A stretch of 39,081 nucleotides of DNA from Lachnospiraceae bacterium (GTDB lineage Bacteria > Bacillota > Clostridia > Lachnospirales > Lachnospiraceae). This document shows positions 24,702 to 34,016 of this stretch, piece after piece; within the stretch, counting starts at the first letter, position 1; each line of letters begins with the position of its first letter. The notes under the pieces were generated by a model that was given only the letters and a program-made list of their open reading frames with translations, had not been told where the DNA came from and searched no databases. The stretch covers positions 1 through 39,081 of the forward strand of contig CAJTGB010000040.1 in NCBI GenBank assembly GCA_910575835.1, written 5' to 3'. Made by a program: the position numbers and the translations under genes.

Positions 24702-25328
24702 ATGAAACCAGAAAATATGTCGTGTATCGACTGCACCGTAAAAAACTGCGACAGGATGGACAAGGCTTACCCAGAATTCTGCCCGACTGTGCATATGGAT
24801 CAGGACGTTTACCAGGAAGCGATGGAATGCTACAAGGAAGAAGGAAACCACAAGGTCATGACTGCAGCGGCAGAAGTCGAATATGAGCATTACTGCCAGT
24901 ATACACGGGTCGAGGAGATCATGGACTTCGCGCAGAGGATCGGAGCGAAAAAAATAGGCATTGCCACCTGCGTAGGTCTTCTAAAGGAGAGCCGGACTCT
25001 GGCCTCAATTTTCAGGAAGCATGGATTTGAAGTCTGCGGAATCTCCTGCAAGGCAGGTTCCACCCCCAAATCAGACGTCGGGATTCCTGAAAAATGCAAT
25101 AAAGTCGGGATCAATATGTGCAATCCGATCCTTCAGGCGAAGATGCTGAACCATGCGAAAACGGATCTGAACGTAGTAGTCGGACTGTGCGTAGGCCACG
25201 ACAGCCTGTTTTACAAATATTCCGAAGCAATCACAACCACCATGATAACAAAAGACCGGGTACTCGGGCACAATCCGGCGGCGGCGCTGTATACTGCCGA
25301 TACCTATTATAAGCGGTTACAGGATTAA
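24702..25328 (+). CDS. DUF1847 Cys-rich protein
   Basis: 208 residues with a strong ribosome site. Cys pairs at the N-terminus (CIDCTVKNCDRMD) suggest metal or iron-sulfur binding. A Rossmann-like part follows (MDFAQRIGAKKIGIATCVGL), then more conserved Cys (GFEVCGISCKAG, KVGINMCNPILQA) and GLCVGHDSLFYKYS. This is the DUF1847 family, widespread in anaerobes, without established function. It sits between the divergent argC and argG promoters but has its own promoter signals. A redox or metal role is only inferred from the Cys content. Confidence 0.85.
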   Translation: MKPENMSCIDCTVKNCDRMDKAYPEFCPTVHMDQDVYQEAMECYKEEGNHKVMTAAAEVEYEHYCQYTRVEEIMDFAQRIGAKKIGIATCVGLLKESRTLASIFRKHGFEVCGISCKAGSTPKSDVGIPEKCNKVGINMCNPILQAKMLNHAKTDLNVVVGLCVGHDSLFYKYSEAITTTMITKDRVLGHNPAAALYTADTYYKRLQD

Positions 25329-25345
25329 AGGAATATCAATTTATT

Positions 25346-25396
25346 CTTGCATAATTATAAAAAATGCGTTATAGTATTTCTTGCATAATATACAAA
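25346..25396 (+). promoter_or_regulatory. argG promoter with ArgR-box-like sites
   Basis: -35 TTGCAT (25347-25352), 17-bp spacer, -10 TATAGT (25370-25375). CTTGCATAATTATAAAA covers the -35 and CTTGCATAATATACAAA (25380-25396) covers the likely start site. Both share TGCATAAT with the argC boxes, which points to one regulator, presumably ArgR. Confidence 0.7.
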
Positions 25397-25432
25397 ATCA
25401 GCAAAGGTACATATAAAGGAGGACATTCTACC

Positions 25433-26656
25433 ATGAAAGAGAAAGTTGTACTGGCATATTCCGGCGGACTTGACACCACAGCCATTATTCCATGGCTTAA
25501 GGAGAATTTTGATTACGAAGTTATCTGCTGCTGCATTAACTGCGGACAAGGCGAAGAATTAGACGGTTTGGAAGAACGCGCCAAATTATCCGGCGCTTCC
25601 AAGCTGTATATCGAAGATATCATTGACGATTTCTGCGATAACTACATTGTACCGTGCGTACAGGCCCATGCTGTCTATGAGAACAAATATTTGCTCGGGA
25701 CCTCTATGGCCCGTCCGGCGATCGCTAAGACACTGGTCGAGGTTGCAAGAAAGGAAGGCGCTTCCGCTATCTGCCACGGCGCAACCGGCAAGGGCAACGA
25801 CCAGATCCGTTTTGAGCTTGGTATCAAAGCGCTGGCTCCCGACCTCAAGATCATCGCTCCATGGAGAATGACCGACATATGGACTATGAACTCCCGCGAG
25901 GAAGAGATCGAATACTGCAAGCAGCACGGCATCGATCTCCCGTTCGACGCAAGCCACAGCTACAGCCGCGACCGCAACCTGTGGCACATCAGCCATGAAG
26001 GTCTGGAACTGGAAGATCCTGCCAACGAGCCGAATTATGACCATCTGTTAGTGCTTGGCGTGACACCGGAGAAAGCGCCTGACGAGGGCGAATATGTCAC
26101 CATGACATTTGAAAAGGGCGTTCCGAAGAGCATTAACGGAGAAGAGATGAAAGTATCCGATATCATCAGCAAGCTCAATGAGCTTGGCGGCAAACACGGA
26201 ATCGGCATCTGCGATATCGTAGAGAACCGCGTAGTAGGCATGAAGTCCCGCGGCGTATATGAGACTCCCGGCGGAACCATCCTCTACGAGGCACATCAGC
26301 AGTTAGAGGAACTGGTATTAGACCGCGCTACTTACGAAGTAAAAGAAGAGATGGGCAACAAGCTGTCTCAGATCGTATATGAGGGCAAATGGTTCACACC
26401 GCTTCGCGAAGCCGTTCAGGCGTTCGTAGAGAGCACCCAGGAATATGTGACCGGTGAAGTGAAGTTCAAGTTATATAAAGGCAACATCATCAAAGCCGGA
26501 ACCACTTCTCCGTACTCCCTGTACAGCGAGTCCCTCGCAAGCTTCACGACCGGAGATCTGTACGACCATCACGACGCGGATGGATTCATCAACCTGTTCG
26601 GACTGCCGCTTAAGGTTCGGGCAATGAAGATGCAGGAAGCCGGAAAGGCTCAGTAA
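25433..26656 (+). CDS. argG: Argininosuccinate synthase
   Basis: 407 residues from the ATG at 25433, with AAAGGAGG upstream; the frame to 25364 has no ribosome site. It joins citrulline and aspartate using ATP. P-loop-like [11 protein letters not shown] at 8-18, [13 protein letters not shown] near 113, and [17 protein letters not shown] and [11 protein letters not shown] for substrate binding. Transcribed divergently from the argC operon. argF and argH are not in the window. Confidence 0.97.
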   Translation: MKEKVVLAYSGGLDTTAIIPWLKENFDYEVICCCINCGQGEELDGLEERAKLSGASKLYIEDIIDDFCDNYIVPCVQAHAVYENKYLLGTSMARPAIAKTLVEVARKEGASAICHGATGKGNDQIRFELGIKALAPDLKIIAPWRMTDIWTMNSREEEIEYCKQHGIDLPFDASHSYSRDRNLWHISHEGLELEDPANEPNYDHLLVLGVTPEKAPDEGEYVTMTFEKGVPKSINGEEMKVSDIISKLNELGGKHGIGICDIVENRVVGMKSRGVYETPGGTILYEAHQQLEELVLDRATYEVKEEMGNKLSQIVYEGKWFTPLREAVQAFVESTQEYVTGEVKFKLYKGNIIKAGTTSPYSLYSESLASFTTGDLYDHHDADGFINLFGLPLKVRAMKMQEAGKAQ

Positions 26657-26673
26657 TAGCTTCAAAACTTATT

Positions 26674-26718
26674 GAGGCTGCCGGGAATTAATTTGCAAGA
26701 TTATTCCCCGGCAGCCTC
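26674..26718 (+). terminator. Rho-independent terminator of argG
   Basis: GAGGCTGCCGGG and CCCGGCAGCCTC form a 12-bp stem extended by AAT/ATT, followed by ATTTATT, 17 bp after the argG stop. The next 190 bases to 26907 hold only the leader of the following gene; a minus-strand frame there is not convincing. Confidence 0.85.
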
Positions 26719-26907
26719 ATTTATTCATATTCCCATCCTTCTTCAGCCAAATCTCCATGCAGGCATGGCTGCTTATTCGCTGCTTCGCAGTAACAGTTCT
26801 GAATAATTCTCCTCATATCTTCCCATCTTGCCTCATATCCTCTACAACAGGTATTATCGCGTATACCGGATTTCCGAAGAACATATCCTGACATAAAGGA
26901 GGAATCT

Positions 26908-27651
26908 ATGGAACCAGTTATCGGAATCGTATCCTGCGGATACATGGATAGACGGCAGTTCGTACCCCAGACATATATACAGGCAGTCGAAGATGCCGGC
27001 GGTATCTGCGTCGTGCTTCCCTGCACGCATGATGAGAGTATCTATTCCCGCTACGGGAAGCTGTGCGACGGCTTCTTATTCTGCGGCGGGGATGACGTGA
27101 CCCCTCTCCTGTTCGGCGAAGAATTAATGACGGACCATGGACATACCGACTTTCATACCGATCACTTTCACATTTCTTTTATGAAATACGCCCTGTCCTT
27201 AAAGCTTCCGATCCTTGCCGTCTGCCGCGGTATGCAGGTCCTTAATATTGCCCTTGGAGGAAATATCTTCCAGGATATCTCCCTTCGCTGGCCCGCCTCC
27301 CTGAATCATATGCAGCTAACGTCCGACCGCTCGGATCCCTGTCACCGGATCACCGTTTTAGAAGATAGCATACTATCTAATATTCTCAATAAAAATGAGT
27401 ATGTCAATAGCTTCCATCATCAGTGTATCCGAAATCTGGGCAAGGATCTGAAAACCTCCGCCGTCGCATCCGACGGCATAGTAGAAGCAATCGAATCTGA
27501 AATACATTCATTTGTGATCGGCGTCCAGTGGCATCCTGAATGCATGTATCAGGCATTCCCCTCCATGGAAAATCTTTTCTGTGAATTTATTGAAAAATCA
27601 AAAAACGCTAAAAACATACAGTATATTTCTCCCAAATCTCGGACACAATAA
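26908..27651 (+). CDS. Class I glutamine amidotransferase-like hydrolase (peptidase C26)
   Basis: 247 residues with AAGGAGGAATCT before the ATG. The triad is visible: Cys106 in LAVCRGMQVLN, His209 and Glu211 in VQWHPE. The opening (PVIGIVSCGYMDRRQFVPQT) and GDDVTPLLFGEE segments match the gamma-glutamyl-gamma-aminobutyrate hydrolase (PuuD) group. It removes gamma-glutamyl groups from amines or peptides. No putrescine genes are nearby, so the true substrate is open. Confidence 0.9.
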   Translation: MEPVIGIVSCGYMDRRQFVPQTYIQAVEDAGGICVVLPCTHDESIYSRYGKLCDGFLFCGGDDVTPLLFGEELMTDHGHTDFHTDHFHISFMKYALSLKLPILAVCRGMQVLNIALGGNIFQDISLRWPASLNHMQLTSDRSDPCHRITVLEDSILSNILNKNEYVNSFHHQCIRNLGKDLKTSAVASDGIVEAIESEIHSFVIGVQWHPECMYQAFPSMENLFCEFIEKSKNAKNIQYISPKSRTQ

Positions 27652-27681
27652 TCCCGAAATTAGTTAAAGGAGGAAACAGAT

Positions 27682-27864
27682 ATGTCCGAATTATCAGTAC
27701 TCGATTTACAAAACCTGCGCCACCTGATCGGAGGATACGACACCTGTCACTGCAAGCTGCAGGACTATGCTTCTCAGGCACAAGACCCAGAGGTTAAGAA
27801 GCTTTTCCAGGATGCCGCAAATTCCGCAATGAAAAACAAACAGGATCTAATGAAATTCTTATAG
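27682..27864 (+). CDS. Small helical spore-coat-associated protein
   Basis: 60 residues, strong AAAGGAGGA site. Helical sequence with LDLQNLRHLIGGYDTCHCKL, of the kind often found next to CotF-like coat proteins in Clostridia. It is followed 13 bp later by the CotF-domain gene, so the pair is one operon, probably expressed in the mother cell. The link to coat function rests on this pairing and general resemblance. Confidence 0.7.
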   Translation: MSELSVLDLQNLRHLIGGYDTCHCKLQDYASQAQDPEVKKLFQDAANSAMKNKQDLMKFL

Positions 27865-27877
27865 GAGGTACGCAGAT

Positions 27878-28138
27878 ATGTTAGACGAGAAAACAATGGT
27901 AAGCGACGCCTTAACAGGCGTCAACGGCGAACTGACCCGTTTTGGAGAGATGATTCCGCAGACAGAGAACAAGGAACTGAAGCAATGCCTGAAACAGATG
28001 CGCAACGAATGCGAGATGTCTCAGGAGAAGCTCTACCAGGTTGCAAGGGAGAAGAGTTACTATGTACCTGCTGCGAAGGCTTCCCAGCAGGAGATCGATC
28101 ATGTGAAGTCCATTCTGACCGGAGGCTCCATGAGATAA
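27878..28138 (+). CDS. CotF-like spore coat protein
   Basis: 86 residues, AGGAGGT before the ATG. The sequence MLDEKTMVSDALTGVNGELT, then CLKQMRNECEMSQEKLYQVA and YYVPAAKASQQEIDHVKSIL, matches the short Coat_F domain (ferritin-like helices; Tyr/Pro segment near the end). Second gene of the coat pair, followed by a terminator. Confidence 0.8.
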   Translation: MLDEKTMVSDALTGVNGELTRFGEMIPQTENKELKQCLKQMRNECEMSQEKLYQVAREKSYYVPAAKASQQEIDHVKSILTGGSMR

Positions 28139-28176
28139 TTTCTTCCTGTACAAGAAAGTATATGAAGTTTCCGGCA

Positions 28177-28206
28177 AAACCGGCGTGGCATAGGTCACGC
28201 CGGTTT
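28177..28206 (+). terminator. Terminator after the coat gene pair
   Basis: AAACCGGCGTG and CACGCCGGTTT, 11-bp perfect stem with an 8-base loop, about 40 bp after the stop. The flanking A- and T-rich ends make it possibly bidirectional, which would also end the sucrose operon. Confidence 0.85.
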
Positions 28207-28316
28207 CTCTGTGCCGCTGACTGGCTCCATTTCCGAATTTGCTGTATGCCAAACAAATTTGTTGACAGAGCAAAACGAGAATAACGGAATTACCCAAGCA
28301 TCAAAAAGAACCATCG

Positions 28317-28660
28317 CTGTTTCAATCGTATTCTCCTGCAAAAAAGGAGCCGCTTCTACCATGCATCCTTTGTAGTATGTCCTGCTTCCCTGCTTTCCCA
28401 TAGAAACCAAAATTAATGGAATCTGGTACCTTTCATTCATCCAATCCCCTGGTAAGCCACCGTATTTCATTATCAGCAATCTTCAAAATATATTTTGATC
28501 AAAGGAAATCAAAACTCCTGCCTCTTCTGCAATACGGACTGCTTTTTTGTTGCCGCGCGCGCTCCCGTATGAGTCATTGAAAGAGTACCAAAATGAAATA
28601 TTTTAGAATCTTCAATCACATCCTCCGGAATCTCATCTTCTGTCAGCATCATATCTGATC
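28317..28660 (-). pseudogene. Fructokinase (PfkB family), decayed
   Basis: Pieces of a PfkB carbohydrate kinase in several frames: DMMLTEDEIPEDVIEDSKIF and HFGTLSMTHTGARAATKK, then KAVRIAEEAGVLISFDQN, KIADNEIRWLT, and YQIPLILVSMGKQGSRTYYK with VEAAPFLQENTIET. The N-terminal sugar-binding part and the terminal GAGDTF catalytic motif are missing, and frameshifts, stops and a deletion of roughly 60 codons separate the pieces. The first piece overlaps the GH32 stop. It was the fructose-phosphorylating partner of the sucrose operon and can no longer work. Confidence 0.85.
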
Positions 28661-30163
28661 CTGGATTACAGTAAAATGAAGCAACTCATACGTCACCACA
28701 TCCATATTTACCGTTCCATCCGCAAAGAATGATACCCGGTCTGCCTCCTGGTCTGTATACATAGTTGCAGACAATACCTGCTCCCCGTCATTCACAAAAA
28801 CTTCTACGCTGAACCGATCCAGAATGATCCTAAGCTTCAGTTCCCCATCTACCATATTCACCAGACTGCGGCGTTGGTGAATGCTGGCTCTCCTGGAACC
28901 AGAGAATTTGCGGTCAATCTTCAAAATGGATTCCCTTGGCCGGAAGCTTAATGAAGTATGATATCTCTCATTCTGGGCAAAACGAACTGCAAATTTCTGA
29001 TACAACTCCTGCGGGTCTCCCGGACGGATGGTCAGCTCCATATCAAGCTTTCTGCCCTTAATGCCGTCCAGCCAGACTGTTTCAGCAACTGTAACACCAG
29101 TATACTCCACCCTGTTATGCCTCATTGCATCCAGCTCCTTTATCGGCATCTGGTAGAGCCTGTTGTTTTTTACAAACAGTTCTCTCGGAAGACTCATCTG
29201 ACCGAACCACGGTTCTTCCCGTGAACGAATACCGCAAGAATCCCAGTTCTGCATCCACCCGATCATGACCCGTCTCCCATCCGGTGTAAGTACCGTCTGT
29301 GGCGCATAAAAATCAATCCCATAGTCCACAGACTGGCTATGCATTTCCTTAAATACTCCCGCATCCTCATCAAAATCCCCGATCAGGCAAAGTGTTCCGT
29401 TTCCATTATGGTACTCAAATCCTTCCGGAAGCATATCCTGGGGACTGGTAAGCAGTACCCATTTCCCATTCAGTTCAAAGAGATCCGGGCATTCCCACAT
29501 CTTCCCAAACCGATTAAAATTAGAGACAAGTACACTTTTGTATTTCCAATGAAATCCATCCTCACTGGTATATAAAAGAATCTGCCCGCTTCCGTCTGCC
29601 GGACGGTTTCCTATGATACAACAATAAGTTCCGTCTCTTTTCCTCCATATCTTTGGATCCCGGAAATCAGCCCTGCTGCCTCCTTCCGGCAAATCCTCAC
29701 CATCCAGGACTGGATTCTGTTCATATTTTTCATAATCCATTCCATCGCCTATTGCTATACATTGGGTTTGCAGCACGTCCATATTGGGACCGTAATTCTT
29801 ATGCTCTTTCGATACACCCGTATACATCAACATCTGTCTGCCATCCGGAAGTTCTATCGCACTTCCGGAAAAGCAGCCGTCCATATCGTAAAATTCATCC
29901 GGGGCAAGTGCTGCCGGAAGATATTCCCAATGCAGAAGATCTCTGCTCACCGCATGTCCCCAGTGCATCGGTCCCCACTTGGATTCATATGGATAATATT
30001 GATAGAACATATGATACTGACCCTTATACCAGGAAAATCCATTTGGGTCATTCATCCAGCCTGTACGGGGAGTCAAATGAAATTCCGGGCGTTCTTCTTT
30101 CTTTATCGTTTTCTCAAAAGCCTCTTCATATTTTCTAGCTTCACGCAATGTCTGGCTCGTCAT
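28649..30163 (-). CDS. GH32 beta-fructofuranosidase / sucrase
   Basis: 504 residues, no signal peptide, so cytoplasmic. The three GH32 acids are present: nucleophile Asp39 in WMNDPNG, transition-state Asp169 in FRDPK and acid/base Glu224 in MWECPDLF. The C-terminal beta-sandwich with ELKLRIILDRFSVEVFVNDG is complete. It would split sucrose or short fructans imported by the adjacent ABC system. Since that system does not phosphorylate, free sucrose rather than sucrose-6-phosphate is the likely substrate. Ribosome site GGAGGT precedes the ATG; gap to the binding-protein gene is 43 bp. Confidence 0.93.
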   Translation of the reverse strand: MTSQTLREARKYEEAFEKTIKKEERPEFHLTPRTGWMNDPNGFSWYKGQYHMFYQYYPYESKWGPMHWGHAVSRDLLHWEYLPAALAPDEFYDMDGCFSGSAIELPDGRQMLMYTGVSKEHKNYGPNMDVLQTQCIAIGDGMDYEKYEQNPVLDGEDLPEGGSRADFRDPKIWRKRDGTYCCIIGNRPADGSGQILLYTSEDGFHWKYKSVLVSNFNRFGKMWECPDLFELNGKWVLLTSPQDMLPEGFEYHNGNGTLCLIGDFDEDAGVFKEMHSQSVDYGIDFYAPQTVLTPDGRRVMIGWMQNWDSCGIRSREEPWFGQMSLPRELFVKNNRLYQMPIKELDAMRHNRVEYTGVTVAETVWLDGIKGRKLDMELTIRPGDPQELYQKFAVRFAQNERYHTSLSFRPRESILKIDRKFSGSRRASIHQRRSLVNMVDGELKLRIILDRFSVEVFVNDGEQVLSATMYTDQEADRVSFFADGTVNMDVVTYELLHFTVIQDQI

Positions 30164-30206
30164 ACAACACTTACCTCCAAAACTTTATTTTTTCCCGATT
30201 TCCAGT

Positions 30207-31859
30207 CTACCGCGCCTCCATATATCGATCATATGCATCCTGGTATACCTTCAAAAGTTCCTCCATACCGCATGTATCTTTCAGTTTCTTCACATAGGCG
30301 TCCCACTCGCCGTCCGTAGGCCCGCCTTCCTTGATCCACAGACCCTCCTGTTCGGATACCGCATTCTCAAAATCTGTCTTATAGCGGTCGATCACATCCA
30401 GCTCATCCTCTGTAAATACACAGTCTGTCGGATATGCAGCCTTCTCATCCACATAAGGCATCCAGGTCCCATATAAATCCGTCAATCGGATAACTGCGGC
30501 ATCCTCCAGCGCAAAAGTGGAACCATAGTAGTTGCTCAGGATCAGCTTCGGTCCATATACTTCACTTACACCCTTCAGCTCCGCAACACTCTTCCCATAT
30601 TCCTTCTGTGCATCCTCTTCCGTAATGCTCTGCCATACTCCGTCTTCATCCTGCCTGGTAAAGTAAGTCCCGATCGGGCCGTACTGTAACTGCATTACAT
30701 TTTCCGGGTCATACCACTGATCAAAAAATTTAAGCAGGTTGGCCGGACTCTTGCATGCACACGTAATACTCAAGTTTCCGCAGCTAAGCGGCGGCGCAGA
30801 TCGCAAGGTCACATTATGGTTTCCATCCGGGCCGTCAAGAACCGGCAGATATACATAATCATCCTTATGGTCTCCCCACAAATCAAACCACCACCAGGTA
30901 CCTACTCCAACCTTTCCCTGCTGACATTTTGCCATCAGCTGCTTGTCATCCTGGCTGAACATCTCAACATCCATCAATCCTTCGCCATACCAGTCATGGA
31001 AATAGGTCAGCGCATCCCGGTATTTCTCATCTGCACACACGAAATCAACTTTTCCGTCGGCATTTAACTCTAAATCATTAATCACGTCATTCGGCCAGTT
31101 GGTAAATCCAAATCCTGCATAGAAAACATTCTGTCCCCAGCACCACTGGTCAAAACCTGTACTCATCGGAATTGTGCTGCCTTCCTCATTCCCATAATAA
31201 GTTGCCATATCATTTTCTTCAAATGCTTTTAGAACGTCATGCAGCTCATCCAAAGTCGTAGGGACCTCCATATCCAGTTCATCCAACCATGCTTTGTTGA
31301 TCATGGCAAACTGCGGGAACTGGTAAATATTATAATCCTCCCTGGCCCCAATACCGGCAGTTCCCATCCTCTCTCCGGAAGGAAGGCCGTAGATACCGCC
31401 GTCGCTCATGGTGATCGCACTCCGGATATCCGGGTTCTCATCCAGGATCTTTGACAGGTTCGGCATATATTCCTCCGTCAGGTACGGACTCAGATCAATG
31501 AACGCACCATCGCTTCCATAGGTGGTAATGTCATAATTGCTGAATCCAACCGCCATAAATGCATCTGGAAGCTGCCTTCCTGCAATCCGGATATTTACCT
31601 GCTCGGCAAGGGAATCGCTCATTACATTCCAGTTAATCTTAATCCCCGCCTCTTCCTGCATCTGATTTAACACTTCATTGTCCTCATATCCAGGACTTAA
31701 TGCACTGATCCCTCCCATAATCGTAAAATCTGTCTGAGAAGTATCTGTGTTGGTGACGCCAGGTTCATAATAATTTTCAGCTTTATTCCCACATGCCGCC
31801 ATCGATGCCGTCATACCCGCTATCAGCATACAGGAAACCACTCTTTTCCATCTCTTCAA
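30207..31859 (-). CDS. Sugar ABC transporter solute-binding lipoprotein (LplA type)
   Basis: 550 residues, start TTG at 31859 with AAAAGGAG upstream; no in-frame ATG fits. Lipoprotein signal with Cys23 in SMAACG. The long (over 500 residue) form with FTIMGGISALSPGYEDNEVL, the EAGIKINWNVMSDSLAEQVN segment and GVGTWWWFDLWGDH fits the LplA-like CUT1 binding proteins of Firmicutes. It should capture sucrose or fructo-oligosaccharides outside the membrane for the two permeases encoded upstream. Confidence 0.9.
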   Translation of the reverse strand: MKRWKRVVSCMLIAGMTASMAACGNKAENYYEPGVTNTDTSQTDFTIMGGISALSPGYEDNEVLNQMQEEAGIKINWNVMSDSLAEQVNIRIAGRQLPDAFMAVGFSNYDITTYGSDGAFIDLSPYLTEEYMPNLSKILDENPDIRSAITMSDGGIYGLPSGERMGTAGIGAREDYNIYQFPQFAMINKAWLDELDMEVPTTLDELHDVLKAFEENDMATYYGNEEGSTIPMSTGFDQWCWGQNVFYAGFGFTNWPNDVINDLELNADGKVDFVCADEKYRDALTYFHDWYGEGLMDVEMFSQDDKQLMAKCQQGKVGVGTWWWFDLWGDHKDDYVYLPVLDGPDGNHNVTLRSAPPLSCGNLSITCACKSPANLLKFFDQWYDPENVMQLQYGPIGTYFTRQDEDGVWQSITEEDAQKEYGKSVAELKGVSEVYGPKLILSNYYGSTFALEDAAVIRLTDLYGTWMPYVDEKAAYPTDCVFTEDELDVIDRYKTDFENAVSEQEGLWIKEGGPTDGEWDAYVKKLKDTCGMEELLKVYQDAYDRYMEAR

Positions 31860-31898
31860 TTATCCCATCTCCTTTTCCGAAAAATCCATATCCACATG

Positions 31899-32807
31899 TT
31901 AACCCTTAACTGCGCCTGCCATCATGCCCTTTTCAAAGTATTTCTGGACGAAAGGATAAATAATCAGCATTGGAAGAGCCGCCACAATAACCGAGGAAAA
32001 TTTGATCATCTCTGTCAGCTTGCTAAGCTCCGCATATCCTCCTGAAATCATACCTGCCTGGCTCGCGCTCGCCGAACTCTTAATCAGGATATTACGCAGC
32101 ACCAGCGGCAGCGGCGCATTCTCCTTTCCCGGCAGATAGATGAGGGCTGTAAACCAGTCGTTCCAATAGGCCACCATGCTGAACACCACCATAACCGCCA
32201 TGATGGATTTACTTAACGGAACCACGATCTTGATAAAGGTCGTCCATTTCGAGCAGCCGTCAATCTCCGCCGCCTCGATCATTTCCTTCGGAATACTATG
32301 TTCAAAGAAATTCCGGACGATGATCATATTGCCCACAGCAACGCCTCCCGGGAGAAACATTGCCCACATCGTATCGATCAATCCAGTGTCTCTGACAACC
32401 AGATATGTAGGCATAAGGCCGCCGCCGAAATACATGGTTATAATGAAAAATATACTTAAGAATTTCCGTCCCGGCAAGTTCTTAACGCTCAAAGGATATG
32501 CCGATAAATAAATCATTACTACGGAAAATATTGTTCCGACTACCGTATATTTGATACTGTTCAGGAAGCCGGTGATAATACTCTTATCTGCAAATACTGC
32601 CTTGTAACCGTCCAGGGTAAACCCGCTTGGAAACAGGAAGGTCTTTCCCGCATATACATCATAAGGATTAGAAACGGAAGCAACCAGCACATAATAAAGC
32701 GGATATGCTACCAAAAATACAATAATGAGACAAATCACTACCAGAATAATATCGCTGGTCCTGTCCGATAGACCATGCAACTGCCCTGTCTTTTTTCTTT
32801 TTCCCAT
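31899..32807 (-). CDS. Sugar ABC transporter permease (YtcP type)
   Basis: 302 residues from the ATG at 32807 (frame extends to 32825). Six membrane helices, starting with DIILVVICLIIVFLVAYPLY. The EAA loop contacting the ATPase reads EMIEAAEIDGCSKWTTFIKI followed by VVPLSKS. The C-terminal KYFEKGMMAGAVKG is typical of YtcP/AraQ-type CUT1 permeases. Second gene of the transporter operon. Confidence 0.92.
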   Translation of the reverse strand: MGKRKKTGQLHGLSDRTSDIILVVICLIIVFLVAYPLYYVLVASVSNPYDVYAGKTFLFPSGFTLDGYKAVFADKSIITGFLNSIKYTVVGTIFSVVMIYLSAYPLSVKNLPGRKFLSIFFIITMYFGGGLMPTYLVVRDTGLIDTMWAMFLPGGVAVGNMIIVRNFFEHSIPKEMIEAAEIDGCSKWTTFIKIVVPLSKSIMAVMVVFSMVAYWNDWFTALIYLPGKENAPLPLVLRNILIKSSASASQAGMISGGYAELSKLTEMIKFSSVIVAALPMLIIYPFVQKYFEKGMMAGAVKG

Positions 32808-32817
32808 GCTGCACCCC

Positions 32818-33750
32818 CTATACAAAGCTTACATCTTCCGAAATCTTGCTCGTTATCTTATTGACAATGATCAACAAAATGACGTTGACTACGGTGTTAA
32901 ACAACCCAACGGCTGTAGAATAGCTGTATTTGGCATGTTCAATACCCTGTTGGTAAACATATACCGCGATTACATCACTGGTCGCCTTATTCAGATCCGT
33001 CTGAAGCAGGAATACCTTTTCAAATCCGACATTCATCAAGTTACCTGCGCTCATGATCAGCATAAGTACGATCTGTGGAACCAGCTCCGGAAGATCAATA
33101 TAACGGATCCTCTGGAATAAAGAAGCCCCGTCGATCTTCGCTGCTTCATATTGGGAAACATCAATATTCGCAAGGGATGCCATATAAACGATAATCCCCC
33201 ATCCTGCATCCTGCCAGATACCGGACGCAATATATATCGTCCTGAAAGCAGATGCTTCTGATAAAAAATCAATCCCGGTTCCAGCGATCAGGTTGATCAG
33301 ACCGCCTGACGGACTTAAGAATATACGCAGCATACCACAGACAACCATGATAGATATAAAATGCGGCGCATAGAGGATGGTCTGTACAGTCCTCTTAAAT
33401 CTCTTGAACCTAAGCTGGTTGATCGCCAGTGACAGGATAATTGGAATCGGGAAACTCCACAATAAACTATAGAGACTTAATAATATCGTGTTTTTGATCA
33501 TCCGAATACAGTTTGGGGAACTAAAGAAACGCTGGAACCATTTCAACCCTACCCACTCACTGCCCCACATCCCGCGCACGGATTTGTAATCCCTGAATGC
33601 AATCTGGATACCGTACATCGGCACATATTTATAAATAATCGTCAAAATCAGCGGAATCGACAGCATCACATACAACTGCCAATGGTCGCCCATGCGTTCC
33701 CATACCGATTTCTGTTTTGTCTGAGCAGATGTCCTTTTTGAACTAGCCAT
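32818..33750 (-). CDS. Sugar ABC transporter permease (LplB type)
   Basis: 310 residues, strong GGAGGGAGAG site before the ATG. Opens with KQKSVWERMGDHWQLYVMLS and has the MYGIQIAFRDYKSVRGMWGS segment characteristic of LplB/UgpA-like permeases. EAA loop: QYEAAKIDGASLFQRIRYID. First gene of the operon, 113 bp from an operator-like palindrome. No ATPase gene is present nearby, so a shared MsmK-like ATPase encoded elsewhere is needed. Confidence 0.92.
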   Translation of the reverse strand: MASSKRTSAQTKQKSVWERMGDHWQLYVMLSIPLILTIIYKYVPMYGIQIAFRDYKSVRGMWGSEWVGLKWFQRFFSSPNCIRMIKNTILLSLYSLLWSFPIPIILSLAINQLRFKRFKRTVQTILYAPHFISIMVVCGMLRIFLSPSGGLINLIAGTGIDFLSEASAFRTIYIASGIWQDAGWGIIVYMASLANIDVSQYEAAKIDGASLFQRIRYIDLPELVPQIVLMLIMSAGNLMNVGFEKVFLLQTDLNKATSDVIAVYVYQQGIEHAKYSYSTAVGLFNTVVNVILLIIVNKITSKISEDVSFV

Positions 33751-33862
33751 ATAATCTCTCCCTCCTTATTATATACCGGAAATATATTGCTGCTGATCCG
33801 GCAGAATTCATCTTTCGCAGTCAGACCGGCCGTTCCTTCTGCATAACGTTCATTTCCATGGC

Positions 33863-33922
33863 TTTCGTGAAACGTTATATATTTTTCTTTAACATATTAA
33901 CACCCGGAATATGATTTTACAA
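33863..33922 (-). promoter_or_regulatory. Promoter and operator of the sugar transporter operon
   Basis: Minus strand: -35 TTGTAA (33917-33922), 17-bp spacer, -10 TAATAT (33894-33899). The palindrome TTTCGTGAAA at 33863-33872 lies about 15-25 bases after the predicted start site and differs by one base from the TTTCATGAAA sites near lacI. This suits repression by the divergent LacI-family regulator. Nothing else is seen in the remaining leader to 33751. Confidence 0.7.
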
Positions 33923-34016
33923 GCATTTTAATCCCTAAAATCAGCACTTCTTATATTTTTGTTAAAAATATATAAACACAAACTAAGCATTTTGTACATT
34001 AGTTCTTCATATAACG

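Noticed and set aside
26721-27026. Minus-strand 101-codon frame over the start of the C26 hydrolase gene
   Set aside because: No ribosome site at any start, overlaps a well supported gene and its leader; the end reads protein-like (EEGWEYE) but nothing is recognised.
28195-28479. 94-codon minus-strand frame as an independent gene
   Set aside because: Its middle is a piece of a PfkB kinase, so it is part of the fructokinase pseudogene and has no start signal.
33863-33880. CcpA cre site in the sugar intergenic region
   Set aside because: TGAAACGTTATA lacks the base between TGAAA and CG needed for the cre pattern; it fits the local TTTC-TGAAA palindrome better.
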